Shown here piece by piece: positions 7,612-16,101 of a stretch of 64,000 bases of DNA (its first letter is position 1; each line of letters opens with the position of its first letter). The notes below the pieces were generated by a model, which did no database searches, had not been told where the DNA came from, and worked only from the letters and a program-made list of their open reading frames with translations. Source of the stretch: Methylocystis sp. Lineage in GTDB: Bacteria; Pseudomonadota; Alphaproteobacteria; Rhizobiales; Beijerinckiaceae. The position numbers and the translations under genes are program-made. The stretch lies in assembly GCA_002929055.1 (NCBI GenBank), contig PERY01000002.1:1-64000 (forward strand). The letters run 5' to 3'.

Positions 7612-7635
7612 ACTTCCGGCCCCACTTCCGGCCCC
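7612..7635. repeat. tandem 12-bp repeat upstream of integrase
   Basis: ACTTCCGGCCCC occurs twice in direct tandem (7612-7623, 7624-7635), followed by a partial third copy (ACTT). It lies 13 nt upstream of the integrase ATG, near where the element should meet the chromosome. Repeats in this position may be integrase arm-type sites or an integration footprint. The matching left-end sequence is outside the window. Confidence 0.5.
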
Positions 7636-7804
7636 ACTTTAGAATTGAGATCGGATGATGCGTCGGGAGATGGCTTGCGTCAATACCATTAAATATCTGC
7701 ATGTTATTGGATGATTGAGACGGTGAGAGATGCGGAGAGACGGGTTTTCGGCGGACACCTCTTCCGCCAATTGAACCCGCCGCGAGCATGAATTGGAGAC
7801 GGAT

Positions 7805-8131
7805 ATGACGCGTTTTCTTGCAACTTTTGCTGTCTCCGCGAGCCTCCTTCTCGCGGCCGGAGTCGTCCATGCGCAGACGCCCGAACCTGCCACTCCGGCC
7901 CCGGCCGCAGCGACGCCAGTCGCGCCGCCGGCCCCGGACTGCGCCGCTCAGGCGACCGACAAGAAGCTCGCCGGCGCCGCATTGACCAGCTTCATGAAAA
8001 AATGCGAGCGCGACGCCGTCGCGAAGGGGTGCGAGGTCCAGGCGGCCGATAAGAAATTGAAGGGCGCCGCGAAGGCCAGCTTCACGAAGAAATGCGTGAA
8101 GGATGCAGCCGTCGCTCCAGCCGGCCAGTGA
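7805..8131 (+). CDS. PsiF-repeat secreted protein
   Basis: This 108-residue protein has a clear signal peptide (MTRFLATFAVSASLLLAAGVV, cleaved after HAQ) and a Pro/Ala-rich linker. Two PsiF-type repeats follow (QATDKKLAGAALTSFMKKCE and QAADKKLKGAAKASFTKKCV). PsiF repeats are named after a phosphate-starvation-inducible E. coli protein whose biochemical role is unknown. The start at 7805 is chosen because GGAG lies just upstream (ggagacggatATG). It is the first gene of the core genome to the right of the mobile element. Confidence 0.8.
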   Translation: MTRFLATFAVSASLLLAAGVVHAQTPEPATPAPAAATPVAPPAPDCAAQATDKKLAGAALTSFMKKCERDAVAKGCEVQAADKKLKGAAKASFTKKCVKDAAVAPAGQ

Positions 8132-8282
8132 GCCTGGGCGGCGCGCCGCGCGGCTGGCGATGAGGACGACGACCAGACCCGCTCACGTCACAATCCCGCC
8201 CTCAGGCCGGGTGAAAGTCCTTCGTGGAATCACAGCTTGCGCCCCGCATTGTGGCGACGCGCCGCGAGAGGAAAAGAATAAG

Positions 8283-8594
8283 ATGTTCGAGATTGGAACG
8301 GCTCGCGCCGCCTTTGTCTGCAGCCTGCTGCTCCCAGCGTTCCTCGCGCAGCCGGTTTCCGCGCAGCAGCAGAATTACCGCCAATATCGCGAAAGCCTGC
8401 AGCAGGAGGGCTGGAAGCCCGTTACGAGCTACGGTCTGAAGACGGCTTCGGGAAAACCGCTCTACCAGTTTCCCGAGCTCGTCTGCGGCCCGGAGCTTTG
8501 CCTTGCAAAATGGCGCGACAGGCAGGGCGCGGAAAAGTCGCTTTCGGTCCTGCGCGGCAAGACGGCGGACGATTATCAACTCGTCTCCCAGTAA
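8283..8594 (+). CDS. small secreted hypothetical protein
   Basis: This 103-residue protein has an N-terminal signal sequence (AAFVCSLLLPAFLAQPVSA, probable cleavage after VSA-QQ). The mature part is about 77 residues, with two cysteines close together (VCGPELC) that may form a disulfide and a Trp/Arg segment (LAKWRDRQG). The start at 8283 has GAGAGG upstream. No family is recognised with confidence. It is followed within 13 nt by another small secreted protein gene on the same strand. Confidence 0.6.
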   Translation: MFEIGTARAAFVCSLLLPAFLAQPVSAQQQNYRQYRESLQQEGWKPVTSYGLKTASGKPLYQFPELVCGPELCLAKWRDRQGAEKSLSVLRGKTADDYQLVSQ

Positions 8595-8607
8595 ATTCGA
8601 AGTTCTG

Positions 8608-8850
8608 ATGCGCGTCGTTGCAGCGATTCTTTTTTCCGCCGCCCTTGCCGCGCTTAGCGTCTCTCCGGCGAACGCGCGGCGCGGCGCGCGCGGCGCCCCG
8701 CATGCGGCGCTCTCTGGAGAGCCTGCGGCCCCGCCGGGCGTGAAGGCGCGCGCGGACGAGAAGAACATTTCGACCGAGAAGGGCGGGCCGTGGGGCGGGT
8801 TCTACGGCGGCTTGAATTCCGGCAGGGCGTGGAGCGACGAGGCGCGCTGA
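8608..8850 (+). CDS. small exported hypothetical protein
   Basis: This 80-residue protein has a signal peptide (MRVVAAILFSAALAALSVSPANA). The mature part is short and low-complexity, Ala/Arg/Gly-rich, ending with a Gly/Trp segment (GGPWGGFYGGLNSGRAW) that resembles the start of outer-membrane porin-like proteins of Rhizobiales. The short length could therefore mean a remnant. The ATG at 8608 follows the previous gene by 13 nt. No function is assigned. Confidence 0.45.
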   Translation: MRVVAAILFSAALAALSVSPANARRGARGAPHAALSGEPAAPPGVKARADEKNISTEKGGPWGGFYGGLNSGRAWSDEAR

Positions 8851-8861
8851 CTTTCGCCGCG

Positions 8862-9656
8862 TTACGCCCGTCGCGCGTTCTGAATCCGCAGAATCAGGCC
8901 GAAATCGACGCCCATGCCGCCTGAAGCTTCGAGCGAGGCGCCGTAAAGTATTGCGTTGGCGTTCGACGCGCCGGTCTCGATTGCTCCGGCGTTCTTCAGA
9001 TCGTACATCGCCGCAAAGCGCGCAATGAAAGCGTCGAGCTTCCTGGGGTCGGCGAAGTCCTTGATGTCGAGCTTCGCCTTGAGAAGGCGCGCCTGCGTGT
9101 CCACCGGTTGGGCGGAGGTTCTGGGTGAAATGTCGAGCCCCGTCTGCACGACCTCCAGCAGCTTCTTATCGGCGAGAACGCCGTAAATCGTCGTGAGCTT
9201 CGGAGCCTTCTCGCGAAAATAGAGCGCGAGTTCGACGGCGCGGTTTTGCTTTCCCTGCTGGCTCTGCATCGCCTGCTCGACATAGCGGGCCTTCACATCC
9301 GCCGTGAGCGCCGCCGAGGGAACGGCTGCGCCCTTGCCCGCGAAGTCGAAAGCCTTGACGAATGCGAGGATATTGGGGTCGCGCAGCGTATTGGCGAGCG
9401 CTTTCGGATCAACGGCGCCCTGCTCCAGCGCCTTGCGCATCAGGCCGAGCGCAAATGTCTTGTCGCCGAGCCCGAAGGCCTTCATGGCGTAACTGAACAA
9501 CCGCCTGTCCTTCAACAGCGCGTCGATCGATGTCGCCTTGCCGATGTTGGCTTCGAAATATTTCGTCTCCCCGGCCACGTCCGGCGCTTTCGCCGCGACC
9601 GCGCGCCATCGGCCAAGGTCGTTGGCGACCATAAGATAGGAGTTCAACGTGGTCAT
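8862..9656 (-). CDS. DUF1217 family protein (flagellum-associated)
   Basis: This 264-residue protein belongs to the DUF1217 family, common in alphaproteobacterial flagellar clusters but also found singly. Family members contain repeated helical segments with FSYAMKAFGL- and DPNILAFVKAFDF-type motifs, both present here. There is no signal peptide or membrane segment. No other flagellar gene is in this window, so the copy is isolated; its precise role is not known. The start MTTLNSYL is used, with no better upstream alternative. Confidence 0.75.
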   Translation of the reverse strand: MTTLNSYLMVANDLGRWRAVAAKAPDVAGETKYFEANIGKATSIDALLKDRRLFSYAMKAFGLGDKTFALGLMRKALEQGAVDPKALANTLRDPNILAFVKAFDFAGKGAAVPSAALTADVKARYVEQAMQSQQGKQNRAVELALYFREKAPKLTTIYGVLADKKLLEVVQTGLDISPRTSAQPVDTQARLLKAKLDIKDFADPRKLDAFIARFAAMYDLKNAGAIETGASNANAILYGASLEASGGMGVDFGLILRIQNARRA

Positions 9657-9759
9657 CGCGCAGGCCTGCTGCGGGGCGCAGAACGCTGCGCCGCCTCAAC
9701 CGAAATAATACATCAGCCTTGCCGCGATCTGACATCCGTTTCGCGTCGACATTAATGCG

Positions 9760-10584
9760 CTATTTCTTGCAGGGCGTCGCCGCAGTGATGGCGAGTTCCT
9801 TCATCTCCCCCTTGAGAACGAAATCGCCGTAATCGAGCTTCAGGGCGCGCGAGACGCCATTCTCGTAAAGATCGAAGGAGAGCACATAGATCGGCTGGCC
9901 GTCGCGCTTGCCGGGCTCGAAATAGGAAACCGCCGTGGGCCAGCGCGCCATCCCCTTGAGCGCGTCGAGTTGCGCCGCCTTCTCGGGCGCCGGGGCTGGC
10001 GAGGCCTTGCCGATCACCGTCAGCGTGTCGAAGGCCTTGCCGCCGTCTCCGGTGCCGTCATAAACGCGCGCCTCGATGAGCGTTTCGCCCGCGCGGGCCG
10101 CCTCGACGACCTTGCGCAAATGCTCGGTCGGGAAAAGCGCGGGCCCGCGAATGTCGAGATGCGCGCGCTTGGGGCGCGCGATGTCGACGGCGAGCTTGGC
10201 CTCCACACCCTTTTGCGCCTTGCCGTCGACGGACTCGGCGAGGGTGTTATCGATTCGGGTTTCGACATTGAAACGATAGTTGGACGCGTCGAGCGCCTCA
10301 TATGTCGCCGAACGCATGTCCGAGAGCTTGCTCGAGCCTTCCGGCGGCTGCATTTCCGTGATCTGGCGAAAATTCTGCACATAGCCGTCGCAGGAGACGG
10401 AAAAGTCGAAGGCGATTCGGCCGCGCGCCTGCGCGGGAGCCTTGGCGCCAGAGCCTCTGTCCAGCGACAATTCGTAGACGGCGCGGTGGCTTGCGAAGGG
10501 CATCGGGGCCTCGGCATGCGCAGCCGTGATCGACAAAGGCGCAGCGGCGAGAGCGGCGGCGGCGAGCGCGCGGGGCAAGATCAT
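9760..10584 (-). CDS. EipB-like (DUF1849) periplasmic envelope protein
   Basis: This 274-residue protein has a signal peptide (MILPRALAAAALAAAPLSITAAHA). Its mature domain matches the EipB/DUF1849 family (ASHRAVYELSLD, RGRIAFDFS, FRQITEMQPPEG, ALKLDYGDFVLKGEM). Characterised members form a spiral beta-sheet shell in the periplasm and support envelope integrity. Two conserved cysteines, one in VSCDGYVQNF and one near the C-terminus (TPCKK), could form a disulfide as in the family. The start at 10584 has AAGAGG upstream; a longer frame adds 16 basic residues that would spoil the signal peptide. Confidence 0.8.
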   Translation of the reverse strand: MILPRALAAAALAAAPLSITAAHAEAPMPFASHRAVYELSLDRGSGAKAPAQARGRIAFDFSVSCDGYVQNFRQITEMQPPEGSSKLSDMRSATYEALDASNYRFNVETRIDNTLAESVDGKAQKGVEAKLAVDIARPKRAHLDIRGPALFPTEHLRKVVEAARAGETLIEARVYDGTGDGGKAFDTLTVIGKASPAPAPEKAAQLDALKGMARWPTAVSYFEPGKRDGQPIYVLSFDLYENGVSRALKLDYGDFVLKGEMKELAITAATPCKK

Positions 10585-10698
10585 CAGGCCTCTTCTTTTG
10601 CGGAAGACGAGCGCGCCGCCATTGCGTCGCACGGTGGACGAAATTAGGGTCAGCCATGCTGGGGAGCAAATGTTTTCTCTAAAAAGGGAGGGAGGGTC

Positions 10699-11181
10699 AT
10701 GGCCGCTTCAGAAGGCGCCGCGCCGCTCGAGCGTCTTGCCGCCCTGGGGCTCGTCCTGCCGCCAGCTGCTGCGCCCGTCGCCAATTACGTTCCATTTGCG
10801 CGGACCGGAAATCTGCTGTTCGTCTCGGGACAACTGCCGATGGGCGCCGGCGGCGTCGATCCATCGCACAAGGGCAAGCTCGGCGCCGGCGTTTCTCTCG
10901 AGGACGGCCAGGCCGCGGCGCGCCAGGCGGCGCTCAACGTGCTGGCGCAAGCTAACGCCGCTGTCGGCGGCCTTGCGAAGCTGAAGGCCGTCCGCATCGG
11001 CGGCTATGTCAACAGCGCGCCGAACTTCGGCCAGTTGCCGCAGGTCGTCAACGGCGCCTCGGATCTCTTCGCCGCTGTGCTGGGCGAAAACGGCCGACAT
11101 GCGCGCTTCGCTGTCGGGGTCGCGCAACTCCCGCTCGACGCGGCGGTGGAAGTCGAAGGGATATTCGAAATCCTGCCATGA
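10699..11181 (+). CDS. RidA family protein (enamine/imine deaminase type)
   Basis: This 160-residue protein of the RidA/YjgF/UK114 superfamily typically hydrolyses reactive enamine or imine intermediates released by PLP enzymes. It contains LLFVSGQLP, a conserved Arg/Ala-rich helix (AARQAALNVLAQ) and the C-terminal VGVAQLPLDAAVEVEGIFEI strand pair. The roughly 25-residue N-terminal extension places it in the longer YjgF-like subgroup rather than classic RidA. A strong AGGGAGGG ribosome binding site precedes the ATG. Its end overlaps the following phosphodiesterase gene by 4 nt. Confidence 0.88.
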   Translation: MAASEGAAPLERLAALGLVLPPAAAPVANYVPFARTGNLLFVSGQLPMGAGGVDPSHKGKLGAGVSLEDGQAAARQAALNVLAQANAAVGGLAKLKAVRIGGYVNSAPNFGQLPQVVNGASDLFAAVLGENGRHARFAVGVAQLPLDAAVEVEGIFEILP

Positions 11182-11951
11182 CCAGCCGCGATCTCGCCTC
11201 GATGACGGCGCAGCCGATCGCGCATCGCGGTCTGCATGACGAACCGCGCGGCCTTATCGAGAACTCGATCGGCGCGGCGATGGCGGCGATCGCCGCGGGC
11301 TACGCGATCGAATGCGACGTTCAGGCCACGAAGGACGGCGATCTGGTCGTCTTCCACGACGACGCGCTGGATCGGCTCACTGTGCAGGCCGGCAGGGTTG
11401 GCGCGCGCACGGCGCGTGAGCTCGCGGCGATAAAGCTCAGGGGCTCGCACGAAACGATCCCGACCTTCGCGGAGTTTCTAGCAGCCATTGGCGGGCGCGC
11501 GCCGCTCGTCGTCGAAATCAAAAGCGACTTCGACGGCGCCGTGGCGGCTGCGCGACGCACGGCCGAGTTGCTCTCGCGCTACGACGGCCCCGTCGTTATC
11601 GAGAGCTTCGACCCCGACCCGATCGTTTTCCTTCGCAAGAATGGCGCGGCGCTCGGCGTCGCGCATATTCCGCTGGGCATCGTGAGCGAAGCGGCCTATG
11701 GCGCGAGCGACTGGCCGATGTTGTCGCAACAGCAGCGGCTGGAAATGACCCATTTCCTGCACTATCCGCGCACACGGCCGGATTTCGTCTCGTGGAATGT
11801 CGCGGACCTTCCGCACGCGATCCCCTTTCTCGCGCGGGAAGGCTTGCGCATCCCCGTGACCGTATGGACCGTGCGTTCACGCGAACAAGCCGCCACAGCC
11901 TTGAAATGGGCGGATCAGATTGTCTTTGAAGGCTTTGCGCCTTCGTTCTGA
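11178..11951 (+). CDS. ugpQ: glycerophosphodiester phosphodiesterase
   Basis: This 257-residue cytoplasmic GDPD-family enzyme hydrolyses glycerophosphodiesters to sn-glycerol 3-phosphate and an alcohol. Visible catalytic motifs are AHRG near residue 15, IENS, ECDVQATKDGDLVVFHDD (metal-binding Glu/Asp and the second His) and VVEIKSDF. The C-terminal VTVWTVRSREQ and FEGFAP strands complete the TIM barrel. No signal peptide is present. It overlaps the RidA gene by 4 nt, so the two are probably co-transcribed. The symbol follows the cytoplasmic E. coli type. Confidence 0.88.
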   Translation: MTSRDLASMTAQPIAHRGLHDEPRGLIENSIGAAMAAIAAGYAIECDVQATKDGDLVVFHDDALDRLTVQAGRVGARTARELAAIKLRGSHETIPTFAEFLAAIGGRAPLVVEIKSDFDGAVAAARRTAELLSRYDGPVVIESFDPDPIVFLRKNGAALGVAHIPLGIVSEAAYGASDWPMLSQQQRLEMTHFLHYPRTRPDFVSWNVADLPHAIPFLAREGLRIPVTVWTVRSREQAATALKWADQIVFEGFAPSF

Positions 11952-11962
11952 GGCCGGCGTGA

Positions 11963-13528
11963 TCAGGCGGCCACCATGCCGTTCACCGGCGCCGCAAGAC
12001 CCCGGACATTCTTCAGCTCGACGCGGATTTTGTTGTCCGCAGCGGCTTTCAGAAAGTCCTCGAACGTCTCCATGATGTCCTGATCGATGAAGGTCGCGCG
12101 CGTGCCGTCGATGACGAGGAAGCTTTCCTCCTCGATGTCCGCGAGCATGCTGCGGAGGGGCGCCTTATTGAGGAAGGAGACATCTTTTTGCAGGCGCAGG
12201 AGATAATTGCTGCCGTCGCGGGTGAGCGAGAAGGCCGAGTGGTAGTTCGCACGCAGCACGAAGAAAAGGCCGACCGCCATCCCCACAGCCATGCCTTTCA
12301 GCAGGTCGGTCATGAGGATCGCCGCGATAGTCACCGCAAAGGGCGCGAACTGGTTGAAGCCTTTCGCATATTGATCGATCACCAGCTTCGGCTTCGCAAG
12401 CTTGTAGCCCGTGAGAAGAAGCACGGCGGCGAGGCAGGCGAGCGGTATCATGTTGAGCACGGCCGACAGGAACATCACGGCCAGCAGCAAGAGCGCGCCA
12501 TGCACGATGCAGGCGACCTTGGTGTGCGCGCCGGCGTCGATATTCGCGGAGCTTCGAACGATGACCGCCGTGATGGGCAGACCGCCGATCATGCCGCTGA
12601 TGAAATTGCCGAGACCCTGCGCTTTCAGTTCCTGATTCGTGGGCGCCGTGCGCTTGAGCGGATCGAGCTTGTCCACGGCCTCGAGGCTGAGGAGCGTTTC
12701 GAGGCTGCCGACGAGCGCGAGCGTCGCGGCGGCGACGTATATATGAATATCGGTCAGCTTCGTCAGATCGGGAAAGCGAAATTCGCCGAGAAACTGCATC
12801 GGCCCCGAAATCGCTGGGAGAGTGACGAGATGCTGGGGCGCGATCGCCAGCGAGGGCGCGACGGCTTGAGCGATCGCGTTGAAGACGACGCCGAAGACCA
12901 CCGCGACGAGCGGGCCGGGGACAACGGAAAGGTAGCGATTGCCCTTTATCCTCTTCGAATCCCAGGAAAGCAGAATGGCGATCGAGACGAGCGAGACAAG
13001 GGTCGCGCCCGGGGAGATGGAGTCCAGCGACGACCAGACGAAGGAAAAGGTCGTGTGGCTGTCGTCCTCGAGGAAGGAAAGATCGCTGTCCGCGTCCGCG
13101 TCATAGCCGACCGCGTGAGGCAGTTGCTTCATGATGAGAATGAGGCCGATCGCCGCCAGCATGCCCTTGATGACCGCCGACGGGAAATAGGCGCCGATCA
13201 CTCCGGCGCGCGCAAAGCCCATCGCCAACTGTATGAGCCCGGAAAGCGCCACGGCGAGCAGCATTCCGTCCAGGCCCAGTTTTTCCACCGCGCCGGCGAC
13301 AATCACGGTCAGACCGGCCGCGGGGCCGGAGACGCTGAGTTGCGAGCCGCTGACGATCGAGACGACAAGTCCCCCGACGACGCCCGCGATGACGCCGGAA
13401 AAAGGCGGCGCGCCCGAGGCGACGGCGATGCCGAGGCACAATGGCAACGCCACGAGAAAAACGACGATTCCCGCCGGAACGTCGTGGTCGAGATGGCGCA
13501 TATAATAGTCTAGATGCTTGCGCAGCAC
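11963..13528 (-). CDS. SulP family anion transporter, probable bicarbonate carrier
   Basis: This 521-residue inner-membrane protein has about 10-12 membrane segments and a C-terminal STAS domain (about 430-515). SulP signature stretches are DVPAGIVVFLVALPLCLGIA, the QLSVSGPAAGLTVI loop and the GMIGGLPITAVIVRSSANI region. It lies 40 nt downstream of a beta-carbonic anhydrase gene on the same strand. In this arrangement SulP proteins are usually annotated as bicarbonate transporters, though sulfate cannot be excluded. Substrate assignment is therefore an inference from context. Confidence 0.85.
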   Translation of the reverse strand: MLRKHLDYYMRHLDHDVPAGIVVFLVALPLCLGIAVASGAPPFSGVIAGVVGGLVVSIVSGSQLSVSGPAAGLTVIVAGAVEKLGLDGMLLAVALSGLIQLAMGFARAGVIGAYFPSAVIKGMLAAIGLILIMKQLPHAVGYDADADSDLSFLEDDSHTTFSFVWSSLDSISPGATLVSLVSIAILLSWDSKRIKGNRYLSVVPGPLVAVVFGVVFNAIAQAVAPSLAIAPQHLVTLPAISGPMQFLGEFRFPDLTKLTDIHIYVAAATLALVGSLETLLSLEAVDKLDPLKRTAPTNQELKAQGLGNFISGMIGGLPITAVIVRSSANIDAGAHTKVACIVHGALLLLAVMFLSAVLNMIPLACLAAVLLLTGYKLAKPKLVIDQYAKGFNQFAPFAVTIAAILMTDLLKGMAVGMAVGLFFVLRANYHSAFSLTRDGSNYLLRLQKDVSFLNKAPLRSMLADIEEESFLVIDGTRATFIDQDIMETFEDFLKAAADNKIRVELKNVRGLAAPVNGMVAA

Positions 13529-13568
13529 TGCGCTTTCTCCCTTGCGAAAGGATCAGCCGGCTCGGGCG

Positions 13569-14201
13569 TCATTCCCATTCGTAGATGCGGTCTATCTTGC
13601 TATCCGGCCCAATTGTGACAAGCTGTTTAAGCAGGCCGTCGTCGAGCGCATATACCCATCCGTGAACCATCGGGCGCTGCTCGGATTTCCAGGCGTTTTG
13701 CACAATCGACGTGTACGCCAGATGATTTGCCTGTTCGATCACGTTGAGTTCCACAAGCCGGTTCGCCTTGTCGTCGAAGGAGTCGATCGCGTCCAACTCC
13801 TCGCGATGCAGCCGGTAAACGTCCTTGACATGCATCAGCCATTTGTTGAGCAACGTGAAATCCGAGCGCTGATGCGAAAGCGCGGCCTTCACGCCGCCGC
13901 AGTTGTAATGCCCGCAAACGATGATGTGCCGCACCTTCAGAACCTGGACGGCGTATTGCACGACGCTCAGACAGTTGAAGTCGGTGGCGATAACCTGGTT
14001 GGCGATGTTGCGATGCGCAAAGATGAGCCCCGGCTCGGCGTTCACGATGATGTCGGCGGGCACGCGGCTGTCGGCGCAGCCGATCCATAGAAACTCCGGC
14101 TGCTGACCGCGCGCCAGCCGCTCGAAATAGTCGGGCTCCCTGTGTTTGACCTCTTCCGCCCAGGCCTTGTTTTCGAGCAGAAGCTTTTCATGGGACCGCA
14201 T
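13569..14201 (-). CDS. beta-class carbonic anhydrase
   Basis: This 210-residue cytoplasmic enzyme interconverts CO2 and bicarbonate. The zinc-binding and catalytic residues of the beta class are present: Cys and the Asp-Arg dyad in GCADSRVPA, and His and Cys in CGHYNCGGV. The HRNIANQV motif is also conserved. The start MRSHEKLLLEN at 14201 has GGCTGGAA just upstream; an open frame 26 residues longer begins with non-conserved sequence. It probably forms an operon with the SulP transporter gene 40 nt downstream, and together they would supply or export bicarbonate. Confidence 0.93.
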   Translation of the reverse strand: MRSHEKLLLENKAWAEEVKHREPDYFERLARGQQPEFLWIGCADSRVPADIIVNAEPGLIFAHRNIANQVIATDFNCLSVVQYAVQVLKVRHIIVCGHYNCGGVKAALSHQRSDFTLLNKWLMHVKDVYRLHREELDAIDSFDDKANRLVELNVIEQANHLAYTSIVQNAWKSEQRPMVHGWVYALDDGLLKQLVTIGPDSKIDRIYEWE

Positions 14202-14446
14202 TTCCAGCCAGCCTGTCTTTCTCCGTGATTCACGGACGGCAATAATTGGGTCAGTGTAGTCAGCCGTTATCCGCCGCACAAGGCAGCCAGGATCAATGCT
14301 TTAGGTCCACATCGTATTTGTTTTGTGACGCCAGAGCCGTAAAGCTTCCCAGGATTGTCAAATTGTCCTCGACGCATCGGCTTGACGCCGGGCGCTCCAA
14401 GCGTCTTTCGACCGGCGCCTTCACCGCTGATCGCGCGCGCGTGCGC

Positions 14447-15979
14447 TCAAGCCTCGGTGAGTTCGCGCCAGACCTGCGGGAGCGTCGGGGTGATGTCGTC
14501 GGCGATGAGGCCTGGGCCGAAAAGCTCCGCCGCGCGCGCGTGCATCCAGGCCGCGCATGAGGCGGCGAGGAATGCGTCCATGCGCTGCGCCAGAAGGCCC
14601 GCGACGATCCCGGTCAGCACGTCGCCCGATCCGGCCGTCGCGAGCCAGGGGCTCGCATAGGTGATGATCGAGGCGCGTCCGTCGGGCGCCGCGATCACCG
14701 TGTCCGGGCCCTTGTAGAGCACGACGGCGCCGCTCACGCGCGCCGCGTCCCGCGCCTTGTCGAGCTTCGAGCGCAGCGCGCGGTCGCCGTCGCATTCGGC
14801 GAAGAGCCGCGCGAATTCCCCCGCATGGGGCGTCATGACGACCGGACCCGGGGCGCCGCGAGTCGCGCGCCACAGACGGAACGGGTCGCTCTCGAAACTC
14901 GTCAGCGCGTCGGCGTCGAGCACGGCGGCGCGGCGGTAGGCCTGAGGCGTGAGCGCGACCTCCACCTGCTGGCAGCTTTCCTCGGAGACGCCCAGCCCCG
15001 GACCGAGCGCAACCGCATTCTTGCGCTCGTCCGCCAGCACGACGGCGAGTCCCGTTGCGCCATCCGCAGGACGGACCATGACCGAAGTGAGCGCGCTGGC
15101 GTTCACGGGGAGCGCGTCGCTGGGGCTCGCGAGCGTCACGAGCCCCGCGCCCGCCCGCAGCGCCGCCGCCGCCGACAGCCGCGCCGCGCCGGTGAAGGAG
15201 GCGCCCCCGGAGACGACGAGCGCGTGGCCGCGGGAATATTTGTGCCCATCCACCTTTGGCTTGGGAAGCGCAGGCAGCCACAGTTCCGGGGCGTTGGCGA
15301 AGGCCTTGACGCCCATCGACTCCAGCGTCGAGGACCGGATGCCGATATGGGCGCAGGTGAGCTTGCCGCAGCGCGTGCGGCCGGGAAGGAGCAGATGGCC
15401 TGTCTTCACGCGAAAGAAGGTGATCGTCTCGTCGGCCTCGACCGCCGCGCCCCGAATCGCGCCCGTCGTCCCGTCGACGCCGCTCGGAATATCGACCGCG
15501 ACCACGCTCTGCTTCGTCTCGCGACGCCACTGGTTCAGCCGGTTGACGAGCGCCTGGGCCGCCGGATCGAGATCGCGCGCGAGGCCGGTCCCAAACAGCG
15601 CGTCGATCACGAGGTCGACGCCGTGGAAGTCGCACTCATGCGCGGGAATCAGCGTTCCCGTCCAGCCAGCGGCGGCCCTTGCGGCGTCCCCGCGCAGGCG
15701 ATCCGGCGGAACAAGAGAGGCGACGCGCACCTTGTAGCGCTGGGCGCGCAGCAGCCGCGCGGCCACATAGCCGTCCCCGCCATTGTTGCCCGGCCCGCAC
15801 AGAACGACGACACGGCGGCCGCTGGTGCGTTGCAGGATCCGGGTCGTCACGCGCGCGATGGCCACTCCCGCGCTCTCCATCAAATCCATGCTCGGCACGC
15901 CGCTCTCGATCGTCATGCGATCGGCGCGCGCCATTTGTTCTGTTGTGAGGAGTTCGAGCGGAAAGGGGCTGAGCGGCAT
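14447..15979 (-). CDS. nnr: bifunctional NAD(P)HX epimerase/dehydratase
   Basis: This 510-residue enzyme repairs hydrated NADH and NADPH. The N-terminal YjeF epimerase domain (about 1-215) shows VVLCGPGNNGGDGYVAARLL and VVAVDIPSGVDG. The C-terminal ADP-dependent dehydratase domain (about 235-500) shows HALVVSGGASFTGAARL, VMTPHAGEFARL and the signature ATAGSGDVLTGI with its catalytic Asp. Length and domain order match the fused bacterial family. A gene-free gap of about 245 nt separates it from the carbonic anhydrase gene, and nothing distinct was seen there. Confidence 0.93.
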   Translation of the reverse strand: MPLSPFPLELLTTEQMARADRMTIESGVPSMDLMESAGVAIARVTTRILQRTSGRRVVVLCGPGNNGGDGYVAARLLRAQRYKVRVASLVPPDRLRGDAARAAAGWTGTLIPAHECDFHGVDLVIDALFGTGLARDLDPAAQALVNRLNQWRRETKQSVVAVDIPSGVDGTTGAIRGAAVEADETITFFRVKTGHLLLPGRTRCGKLTCAHIGIRSSTLESMGVKAFANAPELWLPALPKPKVDGHKYSRGHALVVSGGASFTGAARLSAAAALRAGAGLVTLASPSDALPVNASALTSVMVRPADGATGLAVVLADERKNAVALGPGLGVSEESCQQVEVALTPQAYRRAAVLDADALTSFESDPFRLWRATRGAPGPVVMTPHAGEFARLFAECDGDRALRSKLDKARDAARVSGAVVLYKGPDTVIAAPDGRASIITYASPWLATAGSGDVLTGIVAGLLAQRMDAFLAASCAAWMHARAAELFGPGLIADDITPTLPQVWRELTEA

Positions 15980-16101
15980 GGCGTCGTGATGGTGACCGAT
16001 GGCGCGGACCGACGCAATGCCCGGCGCCCAGTGAATGGCGCTTAAGCTCGTTTATTTGGCGCCGCATTCCGCCGCGCTATTCTTTCCGCTATGCATCATT
16101 G

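Noticed and set aside
7600-7800. tRNA gene as integration target
   Set aside because: No cloverleaf or T-loop GTTCGAATC-type sequence is present next to the integrase.
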